From Bacteroidales bacterium (GTDB lineage Bacteria; Bacteroidota; Bacteroidia; Bacteroidales; Marinilabiliaceae): a stretch of 64,000 bases of DNA. The translations under genes were made by a program, and so were the position numbers. Within the stretch, counting starts at the first letter, position 1. Every line of letters starts with the position of its first letter. The stretch is from NCBI GenBank assembly GCA_004552385.1, contig SFOL01000001.1:1-64000 (forward strand). Direction: 5' to 3'. Positions 19,501-27,609 of this stretch are shown one piece after another. A model generated the notes under the pieces. It was given only the letters and a program-made list of their open reading frames with translations, did no database searches and was not told the DNA's origin.

Positions 19501-19664
19501 TTAGTCGTCCCGGCCTCAACGATGGCCGCTCCGACTACCGGCTGACCGTTCTGGTCAACCACCGTACCGCGGATTGTGCGCTGCTGCGCCATGGCGAGCT
19601 GCCCTATGAGGAGCAACACGGCGGCGATTGCCACACCCGCGATTTTTGATAGTCTCATTCTCAT
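16509..19664 (-). CDS. susC: SusC-like TonB-dependent xylan-oligosaccharide transporter
   Basis: A 1051-aa outer-membrane receptor when started at the ATG at 19664, just before the signal peptide (SKIAGVAIAAVLLLIGQLAMA); 19658 is an alternative, and further upstream codons would add an implausible N-terminus. Residues about 25-100 form the carboxypeptidase-like beta-sandwich (GTVVDQNGQPVVGA). The TonB-box/plug follows (DDVVVVGYG) with the SusC signature ATAIYGSRASNGVIMITTK. The C-terminal half is a 22-strand barrel ending in Phe. There is no STN domain, so it is probably not an anti-sigma-coupled receptor. First gene of the xylan locus. Confidence 0.95.
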   Translation of the reverse strand: MRMRLSKIAGVAIAAVLLLIGQLAMAQQRTIRGTVVDQNGQPVVGAAIVEAGTTNGTVADIDGNFSLSLSSNNLTISFIGYVTQNLDITGQNSVSVTLKEDNVELDDVVVVGYGQMKRSDMTGSVVSVGDDAIKKSVVTSVDQVLQGRAAGVSIQANSGQPGASTSIRIRGTNSLNATNQPIFVIDGVVIDASTSDENSNPLSSINPSDIVSMDVLKDASATAIYGSRASNGVIMITTKKGKSGESTITYDGYAGWQEMPVQLDMLNLREYAEHHNARSDAGTGAEANSSFVRPDLLGKGTNWQDELFRKAVMQSHNLSITGGSEKTTYALSGGYLDQEGIAEGSSFKRVSFRGNIDSEVKKFLRAGANFNFSESKQELGTNNDVIMQALMQQPTVAVTSPDGSFDGPDDVWMPLNPIGLAKLKTNYNKKVNFRFGAYLEADIISGLKLKSEVSADYNFNRDYYYCPDYKFGVLTQDIRTSEWTKTNTRYWSWRNTLTYDKTFADRHNLNVMVGQEMNHSNYEYQFASANGFSSNTTPDISAGDASTSSAKGFKNDNSISSVFGRVFFSFDDRYLLTATIRRDGSSKFADDNRWGWFPSAALAWKVANEEFFPEQDVLTNAKLRLGWGQTGNQNVSDWAYMSILSYKTTPWGTGVLTGNTANPDLEWETTDSYNLGLDLSFFANRIELIADTYYKKTRNLLLQLPLPAFLGSEGWGAASNPWGNVGSLENKGLELTLNTVNIDKGGFTWRTNLVFSLNRNKVKELDSASSTIDKTYQVGSSKYTVTRTVEGQPIGQFWGYKVIGRFDKPEDFYYTDKEGNVKQVALPEGNTIGKNSTFIGDFRFADINGDGKINNEDCTFIGNPEPKFTYGIGNTFSYKGFDLSVFFSGSYGNDALDFTRSRIEDPRVNSNILKDALDYARVEMIDPDGSDTDFRNFHVVGGDKHMAALQASDANNNYTRVSDLFVEDASYIRLQNISLSYTFPRSWKWMEAARLSNVRVYANVQNVYTWTKYKGLDPEIGAMYGDALMTGFDYGRYPSPRIFTFGLSASF

Positions 19665-19850
19665 TTGTTTCTGTTTTGGTTTAGTGAAACACAAAGGGGT
19701 TCTGGTAGTGTCTCGTTTCTGGTTCTTTTTTTTTTCGATTCAGCTTTTCGTCAATTATTGTTTTGTATTTTTTAATAATAAAGAGGGTTCCGGATACTCT
19801 TATGCGAAATCTTGCGTAGCAAAAACTACCATTCTGCTCTATTCGCAACG

Positions 19851-19858
19851 CAAATGTA
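19851..19858 (-). promoter_or_regulatory. -7 promoter element of the susC transcript
   Basis: The minus strand reads TACATTTG, an exact TAnnTTTG. The -33 region is weak, as expected for an activator-dependent promoter. Transcription would begin near 19844, giving a long leader of about 180 bases before the susC ATG at 19664. Confidence 0.55.
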
Positions 19859-20126
19859 TACAATTCCAAAAAGTTTTCAGATAATATAAACGCACAATAT
19901 TTTTACATAAATTCACTTTTAACAAACAGTGACCCGAACTTTACGAACAGTTGGCTAAACTCGCCCGCTGTTAACGTGCAATACCAAAGAAGGAAACAAA
20001 CAATACTTCGCAAAACGCAGGGAGAAGAAGGAAAGGGCGCACGCGGCGCAAAGAGCGCAGCCCAATAAAAATTAACAAGGAGTGAGGAGAGCCATAGGCC
20101 ACCGCGTGTTTTAAATGAATTATTTG

Positions 20127-20134
20127 TACCTTTG
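20127..20134 (+). promoter_or_regulatory. -7 promoter element of carB
   Basis: TACCTTTG, an exact match to TAnnTTTG, lies 77 bases before the carB ATG. No good -33 TTTG is seen at 19-20 bases. The predicted leader is about 70 bases. Confidence 0.5.
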
Positions 20135-20211
20135 CGGGCGGTTATGGCCGCACCACACACGGTGGTCACGCGCGGCGAAGGAAACACAAGATTTCTATCA
20201 CACATTATATA

Positions 20212-23200
20212 ATGGTACACGAAGTAAGGAAAGTGGTCATCCTCGGCTCCGGCGCCCTCAAGATAGGCGAGGCCGGCGAGTTCGACTATTCGGGTTCACA
20301 GGCCCTCAAGGCCCTCAAAGAGGAGGGCGTGCGCACCGTCCTCATCAACCCAAACATCGCGACAATCCAGACATCGGAGAACATAGCGGACAAGATCTAT
20401 TTCCTGCCCGTGACTCCTTACTTCGTGGAGCGCGTTATCGAGAAGGAGCGCCCGGACGGCATACTCCTCTCGTTTGGCGGGCAGACCGCGCTCAACTGTG
20501 GAGTGGCGCTCTACCAGAACAAAGTCCTCGAGAAGTACAACGTGAGGGTCCTCGGCACACCCGTCGAGGCCATAATTGACACCGAGGACCGCGAGATCTT
20601 CGCCAACATGCTCAAGAGCATCGACGTGAAGACCCCCCACAGCATAGCTGTCAACACGGTCGAGGAGGCCCTCGCCGCAAGCGACAAGATTGGCTTCCCG
20701 ATCATAGTCCGTGCGGCATACACCCTCGGCGGCATGGGCTCGGGCTTCTGCTCGAACCGCGAGGAGCTGATACAGCGCGCGGAGAACGCCCTCTCCTACT
20801 CCAACCAGATCCTGGTGGAGGAGAGCCTGAAGGGTTGGAAAGAGGTGGAGTATGAGGTTGTCCGCGACGCTTACGACAACTGCATCACGGTCTGCAACAT
20901 GGAGAACTTCGACCCTCTCGGCATCCACACGGGCGAGAGCATCGTGGTGGCCCCGTCGCAGACGCTCACCAACAGCGAATATCACAAGCTGCGCGAGCTC
21001 GCCATCAAGATTGTGCGCCACGTGGGCATCGTGGGCGAGTGCAACGTGCAATACGCCCTCGACCCGTTCTCGGAGGACTACCGCGTCATCGAGATCAACG
21101 CGCGCCTGAGCCGCTCTTCGGCCCTCGCGTCAAAGGCCACCGGCTACCCACTCGCCTTCGTAGCCGCCAAGCTCGGCCTCGGCTACGGCCTCTGGGAGCT
21201 CAAGAACTCCGTCACCAAGACGACTCCCGCCTTCTTCGAGCCGGCGCTGGACTACATCGTATGCAAAATCCCGCGCTGGGACCTCGGCAAGTTCGCAGGC
21301 GTCTCTAAGCAGATAGGCTCGTCGATGAAGTCGGTGGGCGAGATCATGTCCATCGGACGCTCGTTCGAGGAGGTCATCCAGAAAGGTCTGCGCATGGTGG
21401 GTCAGGGCATGCACGGCTTCTGCGCCAACCAGCCCCTCAAGGGCATCGACATCCGCCAGGAGCTGGAGAACCCTACCGACAAGCGTGTCTTCGCCATATC
21501 CGAGGCCATGGCAGGAGGTATGTCCGTCGACGAGATTCATGACATAACCAAGATTGACAAGTGGTTCCTCTACAAGCTTCAGCATCTTGACCAGATCCGC
21601 CGCAAGCTCTCTGAGGCTAAGCACATATCGGGCGTTAGCGACGAGCTGCTGCTCGAAGCCAAGAAGTGCGGATTCAGCGACTTCCAGATAGCAAGACTGG
21701 TGAACAGGGACGCGGACCGCAAGATGGAGGAACAGCAACTCGAGGTGCGCAAATATCGCAAGAGCCGCGGCATAGTGCCTGTCGTAAAGCAGATCGACAC
21801 GATGGCTGGCGAGTTCCCCGCGCAGATCAACTACCTCTACCTGACCTATTCGGGCACTGAGAACGACGTCCACTACCTTGGCGACCACAAGTCCGTCATA
21901 GTGCTCGGCTCGGGAGCCTACCGCATAGGCTCGTCGGTAGAGTTCGACTGGTGCTCGGTGAACGCCATCAACGCCATCAAGAGCCAGGGCCTCCGCTCCG
22001 TCATGATAAACTATAACCCCGAGACCGTCTCGACGGACTATGACGTGTGCGACCGCCTCTACTTCGACGAGCTGACGGAGGAGCGCGTCCTCGACATCAT
22101 AGACCTTGAGAACCCCAAAGGCGTGATAGTGTCAGTGGGCGGCCAGATACCGAACAACCTGGCCATGAAGCTCTACCGCCGCAACGTCCCCATCCTCGGC
22201 ACGTCACCAGTCAACATCGACCGCGCCGAGAACCGCTCTAAGTTCTCAAGCCTCTTGGACGAACTGCACATCGACCAGCCTAAATGGAGCGAGCTGACCA
22301 CCATAGACGACATCTACAAGTTCGTAGACGAGGTGGGCTTCCCTGTCCTGGTGCGTCCGAGCTACGTGCTCTCCGGCGCGGCTATGAACGTCGTGTCAAA
22401 CCGCGAGGAGCTGGGCTACTTCCTTAACCTTGCCGCCAACGTGTCAAAAGAGTTCCCCGTGGTCGTATCACAGTTCATCGAGCAGGCCAAGGAGATCGAG
22501 TTCGACGCCGTGGCACAGGGTGGCGAGGTGATAGCCTACGCCATATCGGAGCACGTCGAGTTCGCAGGAGTCCACTCTGGCGACGCCACAATAGTCTTCC
22601 CGCCGCAGAAGCTCTACGTTGAGACCGTGAAGCGCATAAAGAAAGTGGCAAGGAAAATTGCCAAAGCTCTCGAGATAAGCGGCCCGTTCAACATGCAGCT
22701 GATGGCCAAGAACAACGATATTCTCGTCATCGAGGTCAACCTGCGCGCCAGCCGCTCATTCCCATTCGTCAGCAAGGTTCTCAAAGTCAACCTCATCGAG
22801 CTGGCGACGCGCGTTATGCTCGGCCTGCCTGTTGAGAAGCCGGCCAAGAACCTCTTCGACATTGACTATGTTGGCATCAAGGCTCCACAGTTCAGCTTCG
22901 CGCGTCTGCAGAAGGCCGACCCTGTCCTGGGCGTGGACATGTCCTCCACGGGCGAGGTGGGCTGCATCGGCAACACGTTCGACGACGCCATCCTCGAGTC
23001 GATGCTCTCTGTCGGCTACCGCATCCCGAAGAAGAACATACTTATCTCTTCCGGCGGCTCACGCTCCAAACTTGAGCTCCTTGACGCGGCCAAGCTCCTC
23101 AAGGCCAAAGGCTACAACATATATGCCACCCACGGCACGCAGAAGTATCTGGAGGAGAACGGGGTGGACAGCACCCTGCTCTACTGGCCCGACGAGAACA

Positions 23201-23430
23201 AGCAGCCAAACGTGGTGGACTACATCCGCGACAAGAAGATAGACCTCGTGGTGAACATACCGAAGAACCTGACGCACAACGAGCTGGCCAATGGCTACAA
23301 GATACGCCGCGACGCCATCGACTTCAACGTGCCCCTCATAACCAACGCCCGCCTGGCTTCAGCCTTCATCAAGGCGTTCACCAAGATGGGCGCGGACGAG
23401 GTGCCCATAAAGGCTTGGGACGAGTATTAG
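20212..23430 (+). CDS. carB: Carbamoyl-phosphate synthase, large subunit
   Basis: A 1072-aa full-length protein that makes carbamoyl phosphate for arginine and pyrimidines from ammonia, bicarbonate and two ATP. Two homologous ATP-grasp halves are visible, each starting with a GSGxxxIG loop (ILGSGALKIGEAGEFDYSG near residue 10, VLGSGAYRIGSSVEFDWC near 565). The C-terminal allosteric MGS-like domain covers about residues 940-1072 (ILISSGG to ATHGTQKYLEENG). The first-half motif GEAGEFDYSG resembles the eukaryotic CAD-type and the second large-subunit type of Bacteroidetes. The small subunit carA is not adjacent, so the glutaminase partner is encoded elsewhere. Confidence 0.95.
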   Translation: MVHEVRKVVILGSGALKIGEAGEFDYSGSQALKALKEEGVRTVLINPNIATIQTSENIADKIYFLPVTPYFVERVIEKERPDGILLSFGGQTALNCGVALYQNKVLEKYNVRVLGTPVEAIIDTEDREIFANMLKSIDVKTPHSIAVNTVEEALAASDKIGFPIIVRAAYTLGGMGSGFCSNREELIQRAENALSYSNQILVEESLKGWKEVEYEVVRDAYDNCITVCNMENFDPLGIHTGESIVVAPSQTLTNSEYHKLRELAIKIVRHVGIVGECNVQYALDPFSEDYRVIEINARLSRSSALASKATGYPLAFVAAKLGLGYGLWELKNSVTKTTPAFFEPALDYIVCKIPRWDLGKFAGVSKQIGSSMKSVGEIMSIGRSFEEVIQKGLRMVGQGMHGFCANQPLKGIDIRQELENPTDKRVFAISEAMAGGMSVDEIHDITKIDKWFLYKLQHLDQIRRKLSEAKHISGVSDELLLEAKKCGFSDFQIARLVNRDADRKMEEQQLEVRKYRKSRGIVPVVKQIDTMAGEFPAQINYLYLTYSGTENDVHYLGDHKSVIVLGSGAYRIGSSVEFDWCSVNAINAIKSQGLRSVMINYNPETVSTDYDVCDRLYFDELTEERVLDIIDLENPKGVIVSVGGQIPNNLAMKLYRRNVPILGTSPVNIDRAENRSKFSSLLDELHIDQPKWSELTTIDDIYKFVDEVGFPVLVRPSYVLSGAAMNVVSNREELGYFLNLAANVSKEFPVVVSQFIEQAKEIEFDAVAQGGEVIAYAISEHVEFAGVHSGDATIVFPPQKLYVETVKRIKKVARKIAKALEISGPFNMQLMAKNNDILVIEVNLRASRSFPFVSKVLKVNLIELATRVMLGLPVEKPAKNLFDIDYVGIKAPQFSFARLQKADPVLGVDMSSTGEVGCIGNTFDDAILESMLSVGYRIPKKNILISSGGSRSKLELLDAAKLLKAKGYNIYATHGTQKYLEENGVDSTLLYWPDENKQPNVVDYIRDKKIDLVVNIPKNLTHNELANGYKIRRDAIDFNVPLITNARLASAFIKAFTKMGADEVPIKAWDEY

Positions 23431-23462
23431 TGTGACATCGGCCGCTGCGGCGGCCATTTGAC

Positions 23463-24056
23463 TCACCAAAAAGAGTGGTGCGGCTCTCCATTACGGAGCG
23501 CCGCACCACTCTTTTTGTGAAGAGGCGGAGGCTGACGGGCGGCCAAAGACAAGCCGCTGGCACAATAAGGGGACTTGCAGAATGTTAGTCGGCAGACGCA
23601 ATAAAGGTCGCAAGTGAAAGATTGATGTGAATCCCGCCCAATCCTTCGCTTGTCACGTCTGCGAGCGAGACCTCGTCTGCGGCAAACTATAGTGTAACGT
23701 ATTTTCCGACCATCAATGACAACCTTTATAGGGTTGTCGTCGCTTGCCGCGAAGGCTTCAAGCCCGGCCTCGGCAGTATCTTTCGAGAGACCGGTCATCT
23801 TGCTATACTTTGATATATTGAGATACTTGTTGTTCACAAGATACGCCAATGCCATATCCAGACTATCCTGTCTGCTCAACCAGTTGCTCATACGGGTCGA
23901 TACGGCCGGGCGTGTGACCACAGTCACCACCGCTGGGCGCGAGTGGACCATGTGAGGCGCGCACACATGATGTCCGTGTTGCGCAAATGATGCCGTGCAA
24001 GCAATAATCATGACGGCTGCAAGCATAACTCTCCTTACATTTTGCATAGTCTTCAT
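23463..24056 (-). CDS. Small secreted protein with apparent lost stop codon
   Basis: Begins with a signal peptide (MKTMQNVRRVMLAAVMIIACTASFAQ), then a His-rich linker. A compact helical domain follows at about residues 60-125 (DSLDMALAYLVNNKYLNISKYSKMTGLS, ending GRKIRYTI) that looks like a winged-helix-like module. I do not know its function. The open frame of 197 aa continues about 65 residues into Arg/Cys-rich sequence and finally through the terminator hairpin at 23468-23516, which cannot be the ancestral end. Right after the codons for YT the bases read ATAG, so a single-base deletion would restore a TAG. A recent frameshift, a lost stop or a sequencing error is likely. Confidence 0.55.
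   Translation of the reverse strand: MKTMQNVRRVMLAAVMIIACTASFAQHGHHVCAPHMVHSRPAVVTVVTRPAVSTRMSNWLSRQDSLDMALAYLVNNKYLNISKYSKMTGLSKDTAEAGLEAFAASDDNPIKVVIDGRKIRYTIVCRRRGLARRRDKRRIGRDSHQSFTCDLYCVCRLTFCKSPYCASGLSLAARQPPPLHKKSGAALRNGEPHHSFW
23468..23516. terminator. Bidirectional terminator after carB
   Basis: A perfect 17-bp stem (23468-23484 with 23500-23516) begins with A5 and ends with T5, so it works as an intrinsic terminator in both directions. It stops carB and should also stop the convergent small gene, whose open frame now runs straight through it. Confidence 0.9.
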
Positions 24057-24481
24057 AACCACATCCTCCTTGTATAATTTATCTTGTCTGCTTGGGGCAG
24101 TCTGACCATTTTTGTCTTTCTGGCCGGGCGCCCCCTTTTGTCTCTTGTCTCCGTAGTGCCTTTTTCATGTGCGCTACAACCTTAAGACCCCCAGAAAGGC
24201 AGAATGTAAAATCGGCGATGCGATTTTTTTTATGGCTATCTATTGTCAGAGTGCATTTATTACAGCAAGGCGAAATGAATGTCTCCGGCATCATAGCATA
24301 TTATTGACGCACTTTGCGCTGGGTGTCAATCATTTCACTATCAAGTATGGGGGGCGTGGATTATGAATGCTGCTTAGTTTGTAAAAAAGACAAAAAAATC
24401 CCCACAGGGCGTCTGACCCTGCGGGGAAGTTAAAGATTCGTCAGGTTAAATCCACACGTGGATCACCCGAACCAATAGCTT
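24057..24481. other. Intergenic region without a recognisable gene
   Basis: About 420 bp between the small secreted protein and the pectinesterase. Only short overlapping opposite-strand frames with no family resemblance occur here. It contains the pectinesterase terminator (24392-24427). No promoter matching TAnnTTTG was found for the small secreted gene. Confidence 0.6.
24392..24427 (-). terminator. Terminator of the pectinesterase gene
   Basis: Stem 24400-24409 with 24417-24426 (CCCC/GGGG and CAGGG/CCCTG, one internal mismatch), followed on the minus strand by a run of seven T. Lies 55 bases past the pectinesterase stop. Confidence 0.8.
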
Positions 24482-27436
24482 TTACTTGACAATGACGCGT
24501 GAAGCCACAGAAGAGCCGTCAGCGAAGGTCGTGACCACAATGTTCACGCCGCGCTGAAGCTTAGAGAGACGGGCGCCAGAGAGCGCGAAAAAAGATGTGG
24601 ATACGACATCGGCATCAGAGACGACGTCAGAAACCGCCGTCTCGTCACCAGCGGCGAACGCCTTGCCGAAGCCACCACGAGAATTGGCGGCACGCACGGT
24701 GTAGACGCTCTCTGATCCGTCGGTGGCGTACTCCTTCTCGCTTGTCAGAGTGACGAAGACGCCATCTTTAAACACCGCAAACGTTGACGCGTCGGAGGTC
24801 CAAGAAATCTTGCCATCCTCCTGTGATACGGCAACTGTGGCCTGAGCCGTAGCTTCGGCCGGAGCCCAGTTGGTGAAGACCTTGTCGAGGGCATAGGCCG
24901 CAGCCTCATCGGCAGTAAGGATGGTCTCTTTAGCGTTCTCGCTACCTCCCTTAATGAAGAACTTAATGACGTTAGATGAGGGCGAGACGACCGAGCCGTT
25001 GGCGTCAATAGAGTTGAACTCGACGAACTTGTCGGCGGGGACGTTCATACCCTCCGCCTGATAACGGGTGGCCTCAACCTCTGAGGGCTGGTTGATGGTG
25101 GTGTTGAGGAATGCGCAGCGAGGTGTGCCACCCCACGCACGTGCGAAGGAGAACGACTCGGCGAGGTTCTCGATGGTGCAGCCGTTGAAGACGTAGCCCC
25201 AATCTGAGCCGTTGGTATAGGGTGCGGCGATCACGTCAGAACCATACTTCACGCCTTCCTTGCGGCTCTCGTTGACGAGAGTGCAGCGGTTGAAGTAGAC
25301 GTCGCCTCCGCCACAGATGTAGTCAACAGTACCATGTATCTCAGAATCCTCCCAATAGAACTGGCCACTGTTATTGTTGGAATAGTAAGTGTCCTGATAA
25401 GAGAGCATCTTGACGTTCTTGCAGATGGTTCGGGTGCCCTTGTCCTGGATGCAGACGGCGCGACCGGCTGAACCAGATTTGTAGTAGTCGAGAGCATTCT
25501 GGATAGTGAGATCCTGGAAATAGGTACCCGTGCCGGTCACGTAGAACGTGGCTGTGGAGCCGATACCCTCGTTCTCAATGAGAGGTGCGTTGCGGATGAT
25601 TGTTTTGTCCATGCTCTGGCCGATGATTGATATGTTGTTGCCAGAGATGTTGGTGAGGACTGTCTCGCCGAGGTCGTAGATGCCATCGGGCAGGAAGATG
25701 CGGACGTTGCCCTTGCTGTTGGCGTCGGAGAGAGCCATGAGGAAGCTGTTAACGTCGTTAGCAGGAATGATATAGTAGCCAGAGGTCTCGTCATATTCCA
25801 CAAAGTCCACGACATTGAAGACTGAGATTTTGTGGATGTAGGCTGTACCGCCAAATGTTATGGTAAGTGTGGTTGCATCGCCCTCATACTTGAAAGAAGT
25901 CTCAGCTCCATCGGTCTCTGCCTTGGCATTGAACTTTGCGACCTCATTACCCTCGGCATCGGTCACTACTGCCTCGGCGTCTGCTGAATAAAGGCAATTG
26001 ACAACTGAGACAATCGCATTGCCAGCTACAGGCACAGAGATTGAATTGCCATTAGAGAAAACCCATCCGTGCTGTGCATCGTGCCAAGTGCCGCCAGTGA
26101 AAGCGATGCACTCATGATCCTCTACATAGAAGTTAGCCTTAGCTATATCATAGATAAAACGTGCAGTTGTGCTGACTGTCTCAATACTTGTAGCCTTAGC
26201 GTATAGGTTAAGGTTGGCCTGCACTATCGTCCCCTCTTTGACTTTGCTGCCCGTCGACTTGTCAGAGTTGAACCAGCCGCGGAATGCGCTGCCAGACGGG
26301 ACCTTCACGTCGGATTCTGAGAATTTGTAGGTAAGAGCGCTGCCGCCCTGAATCATAGTCTGACCCAGGAGTGAGCCGTCCGTATTGTAATATGAAACTT
26401 TGAAATCCGGCAGAAGGTCGCAGGCCTCAGCCTTAAAGAACGGGCAGTAGCCTCCAAGCTCGAAAGTAAGCGTTTCTGCTGCCTCGACGTTGTACGTCCA
26501 GGTGGCAAAATGGTCAGTGCTGGTCTGCGAGTCACAGCCCGGAGTCTTAGTGTCAATAGTGGTCAGCACATCACCAGCTGCATTTTTAACGACCGCCGAG
26601 CCTCCGAATTGGCAAGAGCCGATGGTGAACTTGACCGGGCCATCAACGGGAACGGTAACAACGGGGGTGCCTTGGTAGCCGTGTTGCGCATCGTGGAACG
26701 CACCTCCGGCGATGGAGACGCCGGACGGCAACTCACCAGTATAAGGGTTCGTACGGAAATCTACAGCGAAGTTTACGAATTTTCTTTTCTCCACCTCGCC
26801 GTTGAGCTTACCGTTGAGCTTGACATTGGCAATGGATATCTTTTTAGTGTCAGCGCATCTCAGGTATATCCTGAATGTGAACGTGCGCACCCCGCCGGCG
26901 GAGATTGTCTCCACATGGTTAAGCGACGCGGTACTGCCTGCCTTATCGCGGAGGACATTTGCGTCCGGCATATCCACGACCTCGCTCTCTACGCCATCAA
27001 GGGTATAGCTCCACGAGTAAGTAGGGCCATCCGTGCCATTCTTTATGGCGTCATAAGAGACAGACGTCGGTGTGAAGGTTACACCTTTTTTCATCTTGAC
27101 AGAGAACTCGACCATGTCATCAGTCGAAATGGCCGGCTTCGAAGTTCCCGGCTGCCACGCCGCCATGTCGGAATAGACACCGGATGTGCCGAATTTACCG
27201 TCATAAGCGCTCCCCGTCACTACTGAAGTAGTCAAATCGGAGCCGTAGAGGAGAGACGAGGAGGAGACATAGGCAGCTATGTCTTCCGAATATTCCGCAT
27301 TATCCTCATTTCCAACCTTCCATAGGAAAGAGGCCTCGACGTCCGAGACGCTCTGTGCCGTTACGTTACCGCACGTGGCTAAAGCCAATAACGACAACGC
27401 GCCGCACCCCAAAAATTGCTGTAGGGTTTTCTTCAT
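24482..27436 (-). CDS. Multidomain secreted pectinesterase (CE8)
   Basis: A 984-aa protein starting at the ATG at 27436 before a signal peptide ending VTAQ. The CE8 right-handed beta-helix spans about residues 590-880 with acid/base Asp682 (YQDTYY), nucleophile Asp705 (GTVDYI) and Arg766 (ARAWGG), so it should remove methyl esters from pectin. In front are two copies of a module with the GG-HDAQHG motif (near residues 245 and 450), separated by a Flg_new/InlB-like repeat (SYYNTDGSLLGQT to LNLYAK). Behind are a fibronectin-like segment and a short C-terminal sorting-type tail (LSKLQRGVNIVV to VIVK). No other pectin gene is nearby. It has its own promoter and terminator. Confidence 0.88.
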   Translation of the reverse strand: MKKTLQQFLGCGALSLLALATCGNVTAQSVSDVEASFLWKVGNEDNAEYSEDIAAYVSSSSLLYGSDLTTSVVTGSAYDGKFGTSGVYSDMAAWQPGTSKPAISTDDMVEFSVKMKKGVTFTPTSVSYDAIKNGTDGPTYSWSYTLDGVESEVVDMPDANVLRDKAGSTASLNHVETISAGGVRTFTFRIYLRCADTKKISIANVKLNGKLNGEVEKRKFVNFAVDFRTNPYTGELPSGVSIAGGAFHDAQHGYQGTPVVTVPVDGPVKFTIGSCQFGGSAVVKNAAGDVLTTIDTKTPGCDSQTSTDHFATWTYNVEAAETLTFELGGYCPFFKAEACDLLPDFKVSYYNTDGSLLGQTMIQGGSALTYKFSESDVKVPSGSAFRGWFNSDKSTGSKVKEGTIVQANLNLYAKATSIETVSTTARFIYDIAKANFYVEDHECIAFTGGTWHDAQHGWVFSNGNSISVPVAGNAIVSVVNCLYSADAEAVVTDAEGNEVAKFNAKAETDGAETSFKYEGDATTLTITFGGTAYIHKISVFNVVDFVEYDETSGYYIIPANDVNSFLMALSDANSKGNVRIFLPDGIYDLGETVLTNISGNNISIIGQSMDKTIIRNAPLIENEGIGSTATFYVTGTGTYFQDLTIQNALDYYKSGSAGRAVCIQDKGTRTICKNVKMLSYQDTYYSNNNSGQFYWEDSEIHGTVDYICGGGDVYFNRCTLVNESRKEGVKYGSDVIAAPYTNGSDWGYVFNGCTIENLAESFSFARAWGGTPRCAFLNTTINQPSEVEATRYQAEGMNVPADKFVEFNSIDANGSVVSPSSNVIKFFIKGGSENAKETILTADEAAAYALDKVFTNWAPAEATAQATVAVSQEDGKISWTSDASTFAVFKDGVFVTLTSEKEYATDGSESVYTVRAANSRGGFGKAFAAGDETAVSDVVSDADVVSTSFFALSGARLSKLQRGVNIVVTTFADGSSVASRVIVK

Positions 27437-27498
27437 AAAATTGTGGTATAAAAATTTGATGATATTACCTTCTGACGCATCAATACGCAGAAGTATTG

Positions 27499-27529
27499 CG
27501 AAGTTAAGAAACATTAAAAAAAAATCAAA
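27499..27529 (-). promoter_or_regulatory. Promoter of the pectinesterase gene
   Basis: On the minus strand TTTG (complement of 27526-27529) is followed after 19 bases by TAACTTCG (complement of 27499-27506), one base off the TAnnTTTG consensus. The start would be near 27492, some 55 bases before the ATG at 27436, which supports that start over the longer frame. Confidence 0.55.
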
Positions 27530-27536
27530 CAAAAAA

Positions 27537-27570
27537 TCAAGTTGCGCGCACAGAAACACGCGCAACTTGA
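27537..27570 (-). terminator. Terminator of the cytochrome/imelysin operon
   Basis: A perfect 12-bp stem (27537-27548 with 27559-27570), followed on the minus strand by a T6 run and then more T. It lies 40 bases past the double-RidA stop codon and ends the operon that starts at 35118. Confidence 0.88.
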
Positions 27571-27609
27571 CTGTAAGCGGTCAGAACCTCACGAACAACT
27601 AAGCTCGCG

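Larger units (their letters stand above)
19665..20211. other. Divergent intergenic region between susC and carB
   Basis: This 547-bp stretch holds no gene. The susC side is strikingly AT-rich, with T-runs near 19730 and 19765, and contains the susC -7 element. The carB side carries the carB -7 element. Between the two promoters (about 19900-20100) is mixed sequence with no clear repeat. Regulators of the xylan locus would bind in the susC half, but no defined operator could be recognised. Confidence 0.7.

Noticed and set aside
20296..21888. Two minus-strand frames of about 250 aa
   Set aside because: Antisense to carB, which is full length and well conserved.
24079..24307. Overlapping 71-aa frames on both strands
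   Set aside because: No family resemblance, no promoter and overlapping each other; treated as non-coding.
24452..24467. Possible parS-like palindrome near the CACGTG core
   Set aside because: The flanking bases do not form a symmetric site and it is far from parAB.
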